Shown piece by piece: positions 45,052-57,887 of a DNA stretch of 64,000 nucleotides. The DNA is from Mercurialis annua (lineage: Eukaryota > Streptophyta > Magnoliopsida > Malpighiales > Euphorbiaceae). Every line of letters begins with the position of its first letter. Position 1 is the stretch's first letter. The DNA is taken from positions 48,221,651 through 48,285,650 of the forward strand of contig NC_065571.1 of assembly GCF_937616625.2 (NCBI RefSeq), written 5' to 3'. The position numbers and the translations under genes are program-made. The notes under the pieces were generated by a model. The model made no database searches. It was not told the origin of the DNA and saw nothing but the letters and a program-made list of their open reading frames with translations.

Positions 45052-46163
45052 TCTGTGTTTGATAACCCAACTTATTACTTAAATTAATTTTTTCAGCACT
45101 TAATTATTTTAAGTTGGTTTGATAACCCAAAATTTGCCAACTTAACTTATTCAGTTAAGTCAAAAACTGCTTAAAATAATAAGTTCTAATTTTTGACTTA
45201 TTATTTCTACTTAACACGCTAAGTAGGAAGAATTTTATTAAATTGACTTTTGTGTCCTTATTGTTATCATATTATTACTCACCTATATTACATCTTCCTC
45301 TTTCACGCATTAAACCTTATTTTTAAATTTCATAGACATTACAAATCGGTGAATCTAGGAGCAGAGTAGGAATTATTTGGTCCCAGAAAGGTATGCTTGA
45401 TGTTCATAATCATGTTTTAATCTAATTAAATTTTTTGTATTTTTGTTCTTTTAAATTGTCTTTTTCTTTCATCCGGGTTTTTAAGATCAATAATGGAAAG
45501 CTATAGCAGAACATTCTATAACTGAAATTATTAGATTCACGACAAAATATGAAATTTGGGTACTGTTTAGAGGAGTACTAGTGATTAAAATTATTAGATT
45601 ATTTTTTGGATTAAGCAAATTGATAATGATCATGAACTCATCTTTTTTTAGTGCAATGTTCTATAAATTAATTTTTTGATACAGAGGAGATGATTTTTCA
45701 AGGATCGAACAAAAATGTTATGTAAGAAGGCACACATCGGCAAGCAAATCAAATGTTTATGACGAATTTAAGAGAATAAATTGCAAATGAGTTGATGAAT
45801 AATAGAGTTTAGATATTTATTATAATAATAAAAAGTTTGTTGTATCTTTTTTTTAAACATTAGTACTTTATAATATTATGACAAGTTTATAATATTTATT
45901 TATAATTTTATTTATGATAATTATTGTTCATATATTATTAGTTCTACTTTTATGTGTTAAAATCATTTATATCATATGTTTAATTTAAATTTATGATAAT
46001 TAATGTTAAAAGGTTAAATAGATAAATTTAATATTTTTTGTACTTTTTAACAATCATAGTTATCAAACGGACTTAATCAATTCAGCACTTAAAAAATTCA
46101 GCAATTATTATATTCAGCACTTAATTTTCAGCACTTAATTTTCAGTTTTATCAAACGCCACCT
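45052..46163. mobile_element. Non-autonomous TIR transposon (possibly hAT-like)
   Basis: The left end carries GTGTTTGATAACCCAACTTA, then TTTTTCAGCACTTAATTATT; TTTGATAACCCAA is repeated about 60 bases on. The right end carries the mirrored words: TTATCAAACG, then TCAATTCAGCACTTAA, TTCAGCACTTAATTTTCAGC, and finally TTTTATCAAACGCCACC. The TTCAGCACTTAA subterminal words cluster at both ends. The 800-base interior has no transposase frame. Target duplication and exact ends are not resolved. Confidence 0.55.
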
Positions 46164-48686
46164 TAATTTATTTATTTAGTTAATTATTAATTCATCCTCT
46201 TTTATTAATGAGATAAAGTGGCAGGTTAGGTTTTTTAAGATTTAAATTTAGCTAAAATTAAGTGTTGTGCTGATAATTAGGTTAAAGTACTAGTTTGGCC
46301 CCTGAAAGGGTAAGAAGGGACTAAATGAACTATGAATTTCTAAACTCGCATGATGTCTCATTCATTTTTTGTAATTGAATAAATTGATCCATAAATCTCT
46401 AAAATTTTATAATTTATATCAACAATGTTTTTGGATTTTGTGGATTATTCACATTAATTACATGATTCAATCCTTCAAATCTACCCCAAAGTGCTGATCT
46501 TAGTCTTTTGAATTTCCTCAAACAAATCAATAGTTCGTCACCTTGATTATTTGTATAAAAATAACATTCCTAATAATTTTTCTCGATGTCCAAAAAAACG
46601 TGTCTATAATTGGATTAAAATTGCCAATTAAGTAGTTTTTAAAATCGGATTCAATTTGCTTTCATATTTTAAAATTAAGTTAAAATTATCAAAATTAAAA
46701 ATTTTAGTTAAATTATCAAAATAAATAAAACTAATTTAAGCTTGTATCCATTAGGCCTAAAACAAAGAGGCCATATTTTAATATCATCATCCAATTCTTG
46801 ACTTCACAATTATTATAGTAGACCAATAGACTACTAAAGATTAGGTACTAAGTAATCTGCTAAATGAAAATAGTGTCATCAATGAAACTTGTAAGTAAAG
46901 TTGCAGTTCACAGGAGAAGAAATGCAATACTTTTTAAAGAGTGTAGAAGTGTCAAACTTTCAATTGGGTCCAAAAGATGTGCACCCATTTTGGCAAAAAT
47001 ATATTACATTAGCAACAACACTACTTCAAGTAGTTCACATGTGAAACATTAATGGAGAAATTTCGAGTTGGAACTCCTCCGAGTAGAATGATATTTCAAG
47101 TTTGATTTATCTATCATAAAGTTAGGGCCGTAACCGAATTAAATCGAGTTAAAAAAACTATCGAATTCAATGATCGATCAAACTCTAAAATTAAAAAGTT
47201 AAAATATGATTCTATCTTAATTAAATTTACTTTAGAGTTTCGAACTTGACTATGGTAACATAATTAAGAATCCACTATGATTATTTGTATAAAAAATTGA
47301 ATATTAATTAAATTTTATTATAAGAGTAATAATATTCAATGATTAAACAATCATACAAGATTGGCAGGTTTTACTAATTCAACTAAAAACTGGCTAGTTG
47401 TCTAACTTTTAAAAATTGGAAATCCGGCCCAAACCTGCAAAACCAGACTGAACTAGAAAATTTTAAAACTAGTTGAGCAGCCGGCCTCTTTTTTTTTGAA
47501 CTAAAATGCCGTGTCGTCCAGCGGAGTGGGCCGACTTTTGGTATTAGACATTTTTACCTTGAATTTATTGGTATTGGGCTATGAAAATTACTAAAAAGAC
47601 GGACAAAAAAATTACGTCCAAAATATATACTAGTATTTTGACAATTTTATTCAACCGATGATTGAATCGAAAACAGATGGCCACACCGATTCAGCCATCA
47701 ATTTAGTTTTTGAAACATTGATGATACTATTATAAATCTACATTACTATAAGAGAGAAAAAAAATTAATGATAATTTAATTAGACTTGTGAGTTTGTCAA
47801 ATCGAATATCGTGATATTTGAACTCGATTCAACAGTTGACTCGAACAACTTAAATATAAACTTGATTAACATTAAGTCTATTTTGAATATGTTTCAAATA
47901 ATTCCTAAGTATATCTACTTAGCCATGTAACTGAGTTAAGTATGCTCGATTCAGTGAGATATTCTAAGGGCTGAAAGTGAAATTGCACGTTATAGTAAGA
48001 CTAAGTAAAAAATGTATGCACTTCCAATTAAGTATGGTTGGACTATAGAGTCCAATTCCAATCTAAAATTGTCTCATTCTCTAAACTAAATAACCAATCT
48101 CATTCGGTTACACTCTCCAGCTTTCTTCCATCTGGAAAGTTGAAACCGTTAGTTTCATCTCAACGTTTCATTTTATGATAAAAGGCTCCTACCAAATCCC
48201 ACAAACTCTAACTATTTTTTAGCCAATTTTTGAAGATCCATCTAAGCTTAAATAGCAAGGCATATCATTTACATATAGCCCCATTTTTTTATCCACCTTT
48301 GCTTATACCCCAACCATAAAACTTTTAGTACTAAATCACTTCAACTCTTCTTTCTCTCTATTTTTATTCATGGGAGGCCCGATAAGTCGTATGAGTTACA
48401 CAATAAAGAATAAGTCTATTCTTTACAGTTATCGTAAAAATAATACTCCCATCTATGTCGTCATGCGGAAACTCGAATTCGAAATCTTTATTACTTCTCG
48501 CAAAATAAAAATATATCAATCATACCATTATTTAATTCATACTTAAATCCTTCTCCTTACCGTTGGGAAACCCTTCTTTTTATGCCTTGTTAAACAAGAC
48601 TAACACACTCCTAAAAACAATTATGTGTCATCACTCTCTCTACTAACCCTAATCATTTTGTTGTTTATTCCTTCTTTTATTCTTTT
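46164..48686. other. Intergenic, no gene seen
   Basis: AT-rich DNA. A 62-codon frame at 46864-47052 has no recognisable domain and is not credited. A MITE-arm-like phrase (TTTGGCCCCTGAAAGGGT) lies near 46294. GCCGGC/CCGAACT-like words at 47380-47480 resemble the hAT-type MITE text seen elsewhere. Confidence 0.45.
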
Positions 48687-48914
48687 TTTTTTGTGACGAG
48701 AACTCACTCTACTGAGCCGAAATTCAATATCATTGTTAAACTCCGGAAAGTGGACCGTCCGCAAACCCACATACCTGGTAATTCCGGGTTATAATGACCA
48801 GCAATCCAACCTCAACCACTACATATTAAGAAAGGGCGTATTCGGGGTTCGAACCCGCGACCTTTGGCGTCCAGATGGTTGACGCTTAGACCACTAGACC
48901 AAACCCGTGCGGGC
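48687..48914 (-). mobile_element. tRNA-derived SINE
   Basis: On the minus strand it begins with a tRNA-like head: A box TGGTCTAGTGGT near 48900 and B box GGGTTCGAACCCC near 48856, spaced as in a tRNA. About 150 bases of unrelated body follow, ending in an A tail (T run at 48687-48696 on the plus strand). It ends about 60 bases upstream of the USP-kinase TATA box. Confidence 0.78.
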
Positions 48915-48973
48915 TAAGATCCCTCAGTTTCATCTTTTTTGATCCATTACTATTTCACTACAACAACTCCAAG

Positions 48974-48983
48974 TATATATATA
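48974..48983 (+). promoter_or_regulatory. TATA box of the USP-kinase gene
   Basis: A TATATATATA run followed by CACGTAC, about 50 bases upstream of the start codon. The 5' leader would be short, and the proximal promoter is largely the inserted SINE. Confidence 0.55.
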
Positions 48984-49032
48984 CACGTACAAAAACCCCA
49001 AGAGACACAGAGAAAAAGAAATATTCTTTAAA

Positions 49033-52000
49033 ATGAAAATGATATCTTCATCATCGTCCACTAAAATACTAATAGGCATTTCTGATGATAGTACAGAGCT
49101 TCTTTCTTGGGCAATTACTGTTCTTGCTCATCCTAATGACAACATTGCTGCTCTTCATGTTCTTGGTGTGCATTTTTTCACTTCAAATCAATTGCAATGT
49201 TGGTTCACATTTTTCTTAACTTGCTGAATTACTGTTTGTTTTGTAATAACAGTTGGTGATGAAACAAATAAGAAGAAGAAGAAGCGGAGCGAATCAATTA
49301 AGAAAGAACAATGGCGAATTCGGCAGGCAAAAGCTCATGTTATTTCTGTACTTGGAGAATTTGCCAGGACTTGCATGTCTTTGCAGGTACTTTTTCTATT
49401 ACAATTACCGATTTTGTGACGGATTTAATTTTCCGTCATAAAATTTTGTGACGGTCAATTCGTCACAAATAGCAGTTTGTGATGGATTTATGGTGGAATT
49501 ATCCATCACCAATTAGCAGTTTTTTTTAGTGTGATTTATAGGTTCCCCTCATATATTTCAAATTTATATATTCTACATTGTTTTAGATAAATTTGGAGGC
49601 TAGAGTTGGGTTCAGCTCAAGTGTAGCAAAAGGACTAATTGAGGAAGCAAAATCAATTTCAGCTGATTATCTCATACTTGGCCGATCAAATAAGTGAGAA
49701 AAAAAAATCAGGATTGGATTTTGAGAATTAAAATTGTTCATTATGAATTATTCAAAAGTAACATTATTATTTTATTTTCTTGAGTAGAACTTGGCATGAA
49801 GTTGCCAAATACTGTTATAAGCATGCTCCTCAAGGTTGCACTGTGGTGTCTATTGGTAAATGTGAACAACCTCCACAAAATTCAATTCCAACATCAGTAA
49901 AAGGTTAGTCCTCTTATTATTTATTTTTCTTAATTATTTAATCTTATGGTCTTATTAGGGGTGTGGAAAATCGAACCGAAAATTGCCGGTTCGGTTTTAG
50001 AATTAAGATTTTTTTATACATTTCGGTTTGGTTTTGAGTTTTCAATAACCGAAAACCGAAAAAAATATTGATATTTTAGAATTTATTAATTTTTTTTAGA
50101 AATATTACTATTATTTTTAAAAACCATACTATTTTCTTTCATATTTAAGTGTTATTGTGTGTAAACATTACAATTGACTTAGATTTGAAGTTTAGATTTA
50201 TTTATTTTATTTATTTTATTTTTATTTTTATTTTATTTTTATTTTTTATGAGTAAAATTTAAAAAAAAAGAATTATTTTTCTATTTTGATAAAACCAAAA
50301 ACCGAACCGAATCGAACCAATTTTTTTGACAAAATTCCGACCGGTTTTAAAATTCTTAAAAAACCGATCGGTTTTGATAATTCCAAACCGAACCAAAAAC
50401 CGAATGCACACCCCTAGATCTCACCACAGTATATCACTTGCTTAAAACATAAACATTTCTCTTCAAAAAATAAAAAAACACATAAAAATTGGTAAGAATT
50501 TGTCAACGTCGCCTAAAAGTTAAATGCTAGCTATTACAATTTTATTTTAGAATTAGTTCTTATAAAGAAATCGTTTCTTTTCACTATTGGCATAGTTAAC
50601 CGAGTGAAAACATAGTAATTCTGGTAACGATTCTCTTATGCATGGACCGAGTTTGGACGGGTTTGACAGAATCAAACCGGACCATGAGTTTTTGACATGC
50701 AACAACAAATTAAGCCTTGTCCAGACCTGATTTATCAGTATCCGATAAATCTAATCATGCAGATTTGAACTAGAGTTTTCTTGACCTATAAGAAATTTTA
50801 ATTAAAATAAAAGTCAAAAAACATTTGTAAGAAAATAGATCTAAGATCTAATAAGGGTATGGGTGAACATTTGATCGGTTCGGTTAAATCCGAACTAAAG
50901 ATCTGAAAATTGTGTTAGCCGATTGACCGAACGTTCAAAACCAAACCAAACGAGTCTAATAGAAATTGATCCAGCAAAAAAAATAATCAAAACCGAACTG
51001 ATTTTTCAAATTTTCAAGCCTGTTCGGATTTAGTTGGATCGGTTAAAATCGACGAATTATTCAAAAACAAATTAAAACAATCAAATTCTTTGGTTTAACA
51101 GGTTGTTTTTATTTTGATAAACCAAATGTCAAACCGGTCTGATTACCGAAAATCAAAAACTAAACATCACAATCAAATTGATCGAACCCAAATTTATAAC
51201 CAAACCAAATCGATGAAAGTCATCGCTTTGGCCTGTTTATTTGGTCGTTCTAATTTTGCTCATCCCTAAATATGAGTTGGGTTTTGGACTGGGCTTGGTA
51301 GAAAAATTATGCATTCAAGTCCGGCCTAGCAGCCTAGACCTGTACTGATTAGGCAAATACCCAGCCCAATGAATAGGGTCGGCTATCACAAAGTTCAAAT
51401 ATCAGTAGTTAAAATGGGATTTTTTTTTTTTTTTTTGATAATATAGGATTATTAGTTAAAATGGTACCGATCCTTTATACTTTGTTTTAAAATGATATCA
51501 TAATTTGTATTTGTATTATTTTGGTGCCATTATTTTTATTTTTATTTGTATTAGTATTTTTAATCATTTTATGTAATTTGGAGCTAACGTGGCTGCCGGC
51601 ATGTAACGAAAACACTTTATCTGTAAAATATCCGATCGGCTTCGAATTATCCAAAATGGTCAAATTACTTTATCTGAAATAAAAATAAAAGTAATGGTAT
51701 CAAAATGATAGTACTATTTTTCAACAAAATATAAAAAAAATTGGTACTATATTAGCTAATATTTATGGTATGAAATGTAATGAATCTTTGGCTCAATGCA
51801 GAAACTCCTGAATCAAATTCAAGATGGTTATGCAATGCCAATTACAATAGTGGAAGTACTGAGTCCATTGGAAATGACACTGAATCAGAAACAAAATCTC
51901 AAAATAATTCATCACCAAAAACTGTATTAGATGAAGTTGACGTAGAATCTAACACCACAGAAGATGATTCAATCAGCATTGAAGGCTCAACCATAACAGA

Positions 52001-53192
52001 GTCACCTCCTCTGCCTCCAAAAAAGCAGAACTCGGCTCGTAAAATATTTTCCTCATTCTTTACTTCGCCTTTACGAAAAAGAAACTACAGCTTTTCCAAC
52101 AAAGAAAAAACCCCACCTCGTCTCATTTGCTTCAGCTATCAACAGATTGCCAATGCCACGAATAACTTCCACACTCGTAACATAGTAGGCCGAGGCGGAT
52201 ATTCAGAAGTGTATAGAGGCGATCTTTCGGATGGAACAACAATTGCAGTGAAAAGACTAGCCAAAGACAACAAAGACGCCACTAAAGAAAAAGAATTCCT
52301 CACAGAATTAGGCATAATTGGGCATGTTTCTCATCCCAATACTGCCAATTTAGTTGGCTGCTGCATTGAAAATGGACTGTACCTGATCTTTGATTTCTCC
52401 CAAAATGGAAATTTAGAATCTGCATTGCATGGAAATTTAAGCGAGTCACTTGATTGGGAAGTGAGGTTCAGGATTATATTAGGAGTGGCTAAAGGTCTGC
52501 ATTATCTTCACAAATGTTGCAGCCATAGGATCATACACCGTGACATTAAAGCCTCCAATGTTCTTCTTGGACCTGACTTTGAACCACAGGTTAGTAATCT
52601 TGATTGTCGAATCGAGCTAACTTTGTCATTTCGGTTCGGTTATTTGGTTTTGATGATTTTTTTGATGCAGATAACAGATTTTGGGCTGGCAAAATGGCTA
52701 CCAAACAAGTGGAGTCACCATGCAGTGATTCCAATAGAAGGTACATTCGGATACTTAGCACCTGAGTATTTCATGCACGGCATTGTCGATGAAAAAACCG
52801 ATGTTTTTTCCTTCGGAATCCTTCTTCTGGAGATCATATCTGGCCGGAGACCGGTCGATCATTATTCGAAGCAAAACCTTCTTTTATGGGCAAAGCCTCT
52901 AATGGAATCAGGAAAAATCAGAGAAGTAGCTGATCCAAAACTTGAAGGAAAATTTGATGAACATGAAATGTTCAAAGTTTTGTTGACTGCTTCATACTGT
53001 GTGAGACAGTCATCAATTTGGCGGCCATCGATGACCCAAGTGTTGGAGCTTCTAACGAGTGGACATGGTGATGACTGTGAGGTTTCAAGAAGCTGGAGAA
53101 TGCCTAAGTTTACGTCTGATGAGCTTGATGATTACTCCATGTTTTTTGGATATGATGTTCCGGTTGACTTTCATTTTGAGGATTTTTTATAG
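49033..53192 (+). CDS. USP-domain receptor-like cytoplasmic kinase (RLCK VI type)
   Basis: Six exons inferred from frame and GT...AG sites: 49033-49165, 49253-49386, 49587-49693, 49788-49903, 51802-52589, 52671-53192, giving 599 residues. Residues 1 to about 163 form a universal-stress-protein (adenine nucleotide alpha-hydrolase-like) domain (KILIGISDDSTELLSWAI, ADYLILGRSNKTWHEVAKYC). A Ser/acidic linker with a basic patch follows. The kinase domain has GRGGYSEVYRG (293-303), Lys314 in IAVKR, HRDIKASN (409-416), DFG (429-431) and GTFGYLAPEY. It should be an active soluble Ser/Thr kinase, like Arabidopsis RLCK VI members with the same N-terminal domain; family members include ROP-GTPase-binding kinases. 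Intron 4 is 1.9 kb and full of transposons. Splicing is predicted, not proven. Confidence 0.9.
49400..49535. mobile_element. CACTA-like terminus in intron 2 of the USP-kinase gene
   Basis: TTTGTGACGG / CCGTCACAAA words occur in both orientations (TTTTGTGACGGATTTAATTT, TTCGTCACAAATAG, TTTGTGATGG), and the stretch ends TTTTTTTTAGTGTG, close to a CACTA-type end read on the minus strand (CACACTAAAA). Probably a truncated CACTA element; the other end is not present. Confidence 0.5.
49956..50416. mobile_element. hAT-type MITE in intron 4 of the USP-kinase gene
   Basis: Inverted ends TAGGGGTGTG and CACACCCCTA, the common plant hAT MITE signature. Inside are GGTTCGGTT / AACCGAACC-rich subterminal words in opposite orientation and an AT-rich centre. 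Flanks GGTCTTAT and GATCTCAC match at five of eight positions, all mismatches being transitions, consistent with an old 8-bp target duplication. Confidence 0.78.
50855..51270. mobile_element. Probable second hAT-type MITE in intron 4
   Basis: The left end GGGTATGGGTGAACATTTGA and the complement of the right end (TAGGGATGAGCAAAATTAGA) are similar. GGTTCGGTTAAATCCGAACT-like words fill the inside. The ends are diverged and the target duplication is unresolved. Confidence 0.45.
51452..51759. mobile_element. Foldback MITE at the end of intron 4
   Basis: The left arm TTAGTTAAAATGGTACCGAT ... TTTAAAATGATATCA is mirrored by the right arm (TGGTATCAAAATGATAGTAC ... TTGGTACTATATTAGCTAA). The right end is only 42 bases from the exon 5 acceptor, so the branch-point region lies partly within or just beyond the element. 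Confidence 0.68.
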
Positions 53193-53514
53193 TTTTTTTT
53201 TTGTTCTAATGCCTTGGGTTTTAGTTTTTATTTTATTGTTTTAGGGTTTTAACAATCAAATTTGCCTGCCCTGTCTAATGTAACAAAAGTTTGAGTTGAG
53301 TTTAAGAATTTTAAATTTCCGGCTGACATGCCAGATCTTTTTTTTTTTTTTTACACAGAGCTTTTAAGCTCTTTAAGTTTACATTTTAGACACTTAACTT
53401 TTTAGATTTTTAGTTATTATTTGTAGTATTTTTCAAACGTGAAAATTCATTTATGTTATTTAAAAACATTGAGGGCTATAATGGCCTACAAAAAATTAAA
53501 GATTAATATCATCA

Positions 53515-53740
53515 TGTGTAGCACAATTTTTCGCTTTTTTTTTTCAATTTAAACACAAATTAAAAAGTGGCATCCAATAGAACAATTTTTTCAAACTGCC
53601 CGGTATATATTTTATGTTTTGTTTTCGTTAAAATGACGTCATTTATGCTATTTATGCCACTTAATGAAAGGTTGTGCTATTTATAGTTTGCGCTTAAATT
53701 GAAAAAAATGCTAAAAAAATTGCTATACGATGACATCAAC
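53515..53740. mobile_element. Degenerate foldback element downstream of the USP-kinase gene
   Basis: AGCACAATTTTTCGC, then TTTCAATTTAAACACAAATT on the left, and the rough complements (TTTGCGCTTAAATTGAAAAA, GCTAAAAAAATTGCT) on the right. Imperfect and AT-rich. Confidence 0.4.
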
Positions 53741-56700
53741 ACAAAATTAAAAGGGCTTTTTGATTAGATCTCTTGTCAGGTTATTTGATAAACCAAGTAC
53801 TATAAAAAGAATTATCAATGATAAAACTGTTTTTCTATAAATGTAATCGAATTAGAAAAAAAAATATCATAATCCCTTTTTTTAATTTTTTTTTTGAATT
53901 TATCAAATTTCATTAAATCGAATATGAAACAGTTACATTTGTAAGAAATTCGGGATAATTCGAAAACGAAACCCGATGACCTGACATGGAACAGACAACA
54001 TGCTGTCTGATTCACAGATCTTACTTACGAAAACAAAAATTAATTATTAACTGTTTCGCTAATTAAGTGCAGTTTTCAATCAATCTTCGATCAAACTTCA
54101 TCCATCACCCATCACCCGCAAACTCACATCATCCGGTTCAACCACCACTTGATAACTGCTTCATAAAAAAGAGACAGCAAAGGACAACAAACCTTTCACA
54201 AAGAAAGGACAAAATAAAACATTTAGAAAAAAAAAAACAATGAAAAATAAATAAACCTAATATAGCTCATAAACGATTTCATTTTGTTGTTGATGATTTT
54301 TAATTTATCTCTGCTTTTTAATTAATTACTATCCCCTATGTTAAACTGGGATTTAATACGAGAAAGTAAGTAAATGGGTCCTCTGAATCACTATGCTAAA
54401 CTGTGCTCGGTAATGGTTAATATTGTAAGAGAAAGTGGAGACGATGGACCACTTTTTTTGTGAGACAAGGACTAGCCTACAAACATTGGCGTGGGCCGGT
54501 GCCGCACGTGAATAAGGCGTGATTGAGCCCACCACTAAGTTCCTAATGGAGCCCACCACCTAGCTCCATTAAGTGCAAACCGACACAATGTTGCTAGATT
54601 TTTTGTAATGGATAAATATTATGGATATTACCAAAATTACCACTATTTTATGGATAAATTCTTTTTTTATAATATTTATCGATAAAATTAAAATTTAGTT
54701 AATAAAATATAAAAATTTCAAAATCAATAACTTTTCCCTAAAAAATGTATTTTATACAAAAAAGGTAAATATTTGTCCATTCTAAAAAACAATTTATTAC
54801 CATTTCATCAACTATATAATAATGTAATATAAAAAATAAATTAAATAATATCAATATTTTTATAGTTATTTTTAGTATTTTTCTATTTTATCATTGGATG
54901 AAAGACATTATAATTCATCTGATTGTAGTAAAAGTCGGACTGCAAGAATGACCTAATCAAACTAAAAAAAATTAAATTTTCATTTCGATTTTAATTTTTA
55001 TAATGAGAAAATTTGTGAGATTAAATCGGATCAAACTAAAATTATGTATTCGATTTGAGTTTAAAATTTTTTAATTTACCCATGAATGGTAACTCAAACG
55101 GTATAAACGTTGGGTATCAAACTGTCTTGTGGGTTCAAATCCTCCCACAAGTGTTCCTCTTTTTTAATTATATATATAAAAAATGTTTGTGATTTGGCTT
55201 TAGATTTTGTAAGAGAAAACAAACTAAAAACGATTTTGATATTATACAAAATATAACTTAAATGGTATTAGCGCAGGGCAACATTCTATCAAGGTCGTGA
55301 ATTCTATTTCTTCCATAAACGTTCTTTCTTCCTAATAATAATAAAAAATATGAGTTATATTCGGTTTAAATATTTTTTCTTCGGTTTTAATACTTCTACA
55401 TTTATTTTAATTTTGCAATGAGAAACTGAAAAATCAAATTGGCCAAATGTAATATATGTAGTTAATTTTATTATTTAAATGTATTAATTTGTTGTTAATA
55501 TACAACTTGTTAATTCACCAGGCCACCGGCTTTCTTTATCATTTTTCAACTGATAGAACCAAGGCAAATATTTCTATAGTTCCATTCAGTTTCGATTTGA
55601 TTTTCTTGATTTGTTCAAGCTGAACTTGTTAATAATGTGATATTAGGTTTTCAAGGTTAACATCAGAAAGAGCCCTTTATATTTTTACTTTTTAATAAGT
55701 TTTTCTTTTATTTGTTTTTACCATTATTTAGAAAATTTGGACCAAATATATCATTTAATTAATTACTTTATTTTTCTTAAAAAATAGCTAGACTATACAT
55801 AAATTGACTTAATTTGTTTTTAAGTAGCCGAAGATATATCGTTTGAGTTAAAACAAAATTAACAAATATCCGAACAATATTTTCGGTTGATTTAAAAAAA
55901 AATAACCAAACAATAAAATTCGGATCATCCATAATCGGAATACTGTTTGTGCCACTATCCCCGTACCCATATTAATAAATTGACATTACAACATTTACTG
56001 TATAAAAAATAAATTAACCTCTTCTCAAAAAAGATAAAATAATTAACCTGCATCAATAAGCAAAACCTAAATTGGAAATGGAATATGAAGATTCAATCAA
56101 TTAATGTCAAAAGCAGAAGTGACTTAATAGATACCCAAATATCTTAAAGAGGAACAGTTTCGTCCTTCAGAAAAAGGCAATTTAAACGAGAAATAAGCAA
56201 AAAGCTAAAACATAGTTTTTTTCTTCTTTTCGTTCACTTTATCATGTATTGATTAAGAAATAAATTAAAAAGTTGCATTGGCTTTAAATAACATGTGAGC
56301 TGTGTGTTAGCCGCACACACACCAGCAAACTCCAGCAAGAATGGATATTTCCTCAAATTATTGATAGATATAAGTTTGGGCGCTCGAGCTGGCGGATGCC
56401 AAATCGAAAAATTACTGAACGCAATTGTTGCGCCATGTCATTCGTGCAACAAACTAATTATATATTAGACATATAAAAAAATTTAATAATATTTAAAAAT
56501 CTATTTATTTGAAGATGAACTTCAATGGAACATATATCTATTCGTCGGAGGTGTGACCTCAGACAAACTGATCCTCAAGCAAGCTTTTGTTCGTCTGAGA
56601 ATGAACAATGTGCTCTTCTTAGACGAGGATGATGGCGATGGCGGTGGGTTCCTACGATAGAGCTGAAGAGTTGCGATGAATTCGGGCAACTAAGATGGAA

Positions 56701-57887
56701 GCTGAAATTCAAAGGTTTTCTTTTAGAGATTTTGGATTTAAAGGAATTTTGAGTTTTATGATGTTGTGTCTGATGAAGTGGAGCTGATTTGTATGTGTTT
56801 TTTTAATTGTTATTTTATATGTTATGCCAGCGTCTAGGTGTTAGTCAAAAAATGGGTGGAAGAAATTTTCTAGTTTGAAAATTTTAAGAATGTAAATGGT
56901 GTTTGAAATTTTTTCGGTTTGTTTAACGCCCTCAAATTGTCCTCCGATAACTTTTATGTTAGTTGTTTCATTAATTTCAATTAAATCAAAATACTAGGTT
57001 TAGTTTATTGTTCTTGCTTTAATAAAAACAATTACAATCCCTAAAAAATAAAAAATAAATACAAATATTAAAATCCCGTTTCATTATATCAAAAAATTAA
57101 TATAACTGATTAAAGTTGTAATTTTTTATTTTATTTTTATTGTAAACATTGATCTTTTAAAATATTGAGTAGCTATACTTAAATTTGAAAATAACATCTT
57201 ACAATTTTAAACAAAAAATCAATATTGATGTATCACAGAAGATGTGATCAGTCGTGCATTCGAAGTTAGATTTCCTTAGAACGTTCAATAAATCTAGATT
57301 TTATTATTAGATCTAGTTTTAGTCTACAAATTTGGGTGACCCTTGGTGGTTAGTTTAGCCCTAGTCGATGACTGTATTTTTACAGCTCTCATCATCTTTT
57401 ATAGAATAGTTGACTCAGTATGTTGAGAAACCGTTCATGTAATTTTCGTTATTATTAATGGAAATTTTAGCCTTTGGTAAAAAAAAAAAAAAAGATTAAG
57501 CTATTACCTAACTAATTGATTGTTATTTATTGATTCAGTAGAGATTTAAATAAAACATTAGTAGCTAAACTAACAGTAGAAATGAGCACTCAAATATACA
57601 TGTAATCAATTAAAATATCCAAGAAATTAAAGATTTAACTCAAGAGAAATTTTACATTTAGCACATTAAGCCCTAGGATTAGTAAAAAATACCAAATAGG
57701 CTTTTTGTAACAACACTTCTAGTTCTTCTAATCCACCAAAGGATTAAAATTAGAACAATAATTTACACAGAAAATATAAATTAAAACCATCTTAGATGAC
57801 AATTATTCTATTTTCTACTAGCAATTATACCAATTAATAATAACTTAAGCAAAGTAATCCCATCATTAATCATCCAATTAATCACCT
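53741..57887. other. Intergenic between the USP-kinase and CONSTANS-like genes
   Basis: AT-rich and without a credible reading frame. At 55085-55190 a tRNA-like stretch (GGTAACTCAAACGGT, then GGGTTCAAATCCTCCCAC) followed by a T-rich body looks like a SINE fragment. A second such remnant (GGTATTAGCGCAGGG, then AGGTCGTGAATTC) lies at 55265-55310. At about 57240-57494 a sequence ending in an A run (GCCTTTGGTAAAAAAAAAAA) looks like the 3' end of a LINE or other poly-A retroposon. A less AT-rich patch at 56330-56700 is unassigned. Confidence 0.45.
55085..55190 (+). mobile_element. SINE fragment (tRNA-like head)
   Basis: A-box-like AACTCAAACGGTAT and B-box-like GGGTTCAAATCC stand at about tRNA spacing. 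The sequence cannot fold as a full tRNA by eye and is followed by T-rich, then TATATA sequence. Confidence 0.45.

Noticed and set aside
46864..47052. Small protein gene of 62 residues
   Set aside because: No domain, no promoter or splice context; consistent with a chance frame.
48834..48914. A tRNA gene on the minus strand
   Set aside because: A and B boxes are present, but the ends do not form a convincing acceptor stem, and the sequence continues into an unrelated body with an A tail, so it is a SINE head.
52590..52670. Treating the USP-kinase exons 5 and 6 as one continuous exon
   Set aside because: The extra 27 residues fall between a conserved FEPQ and ITDFG, and the stretch has a good GT...AG pair, so it is an intron although the frame stays open.
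57240..57494. Host gene 3' end with poly-A
   Set aside because: The A run is genomic and no exon lies upstream; more likely the 3' end of a retroposon.
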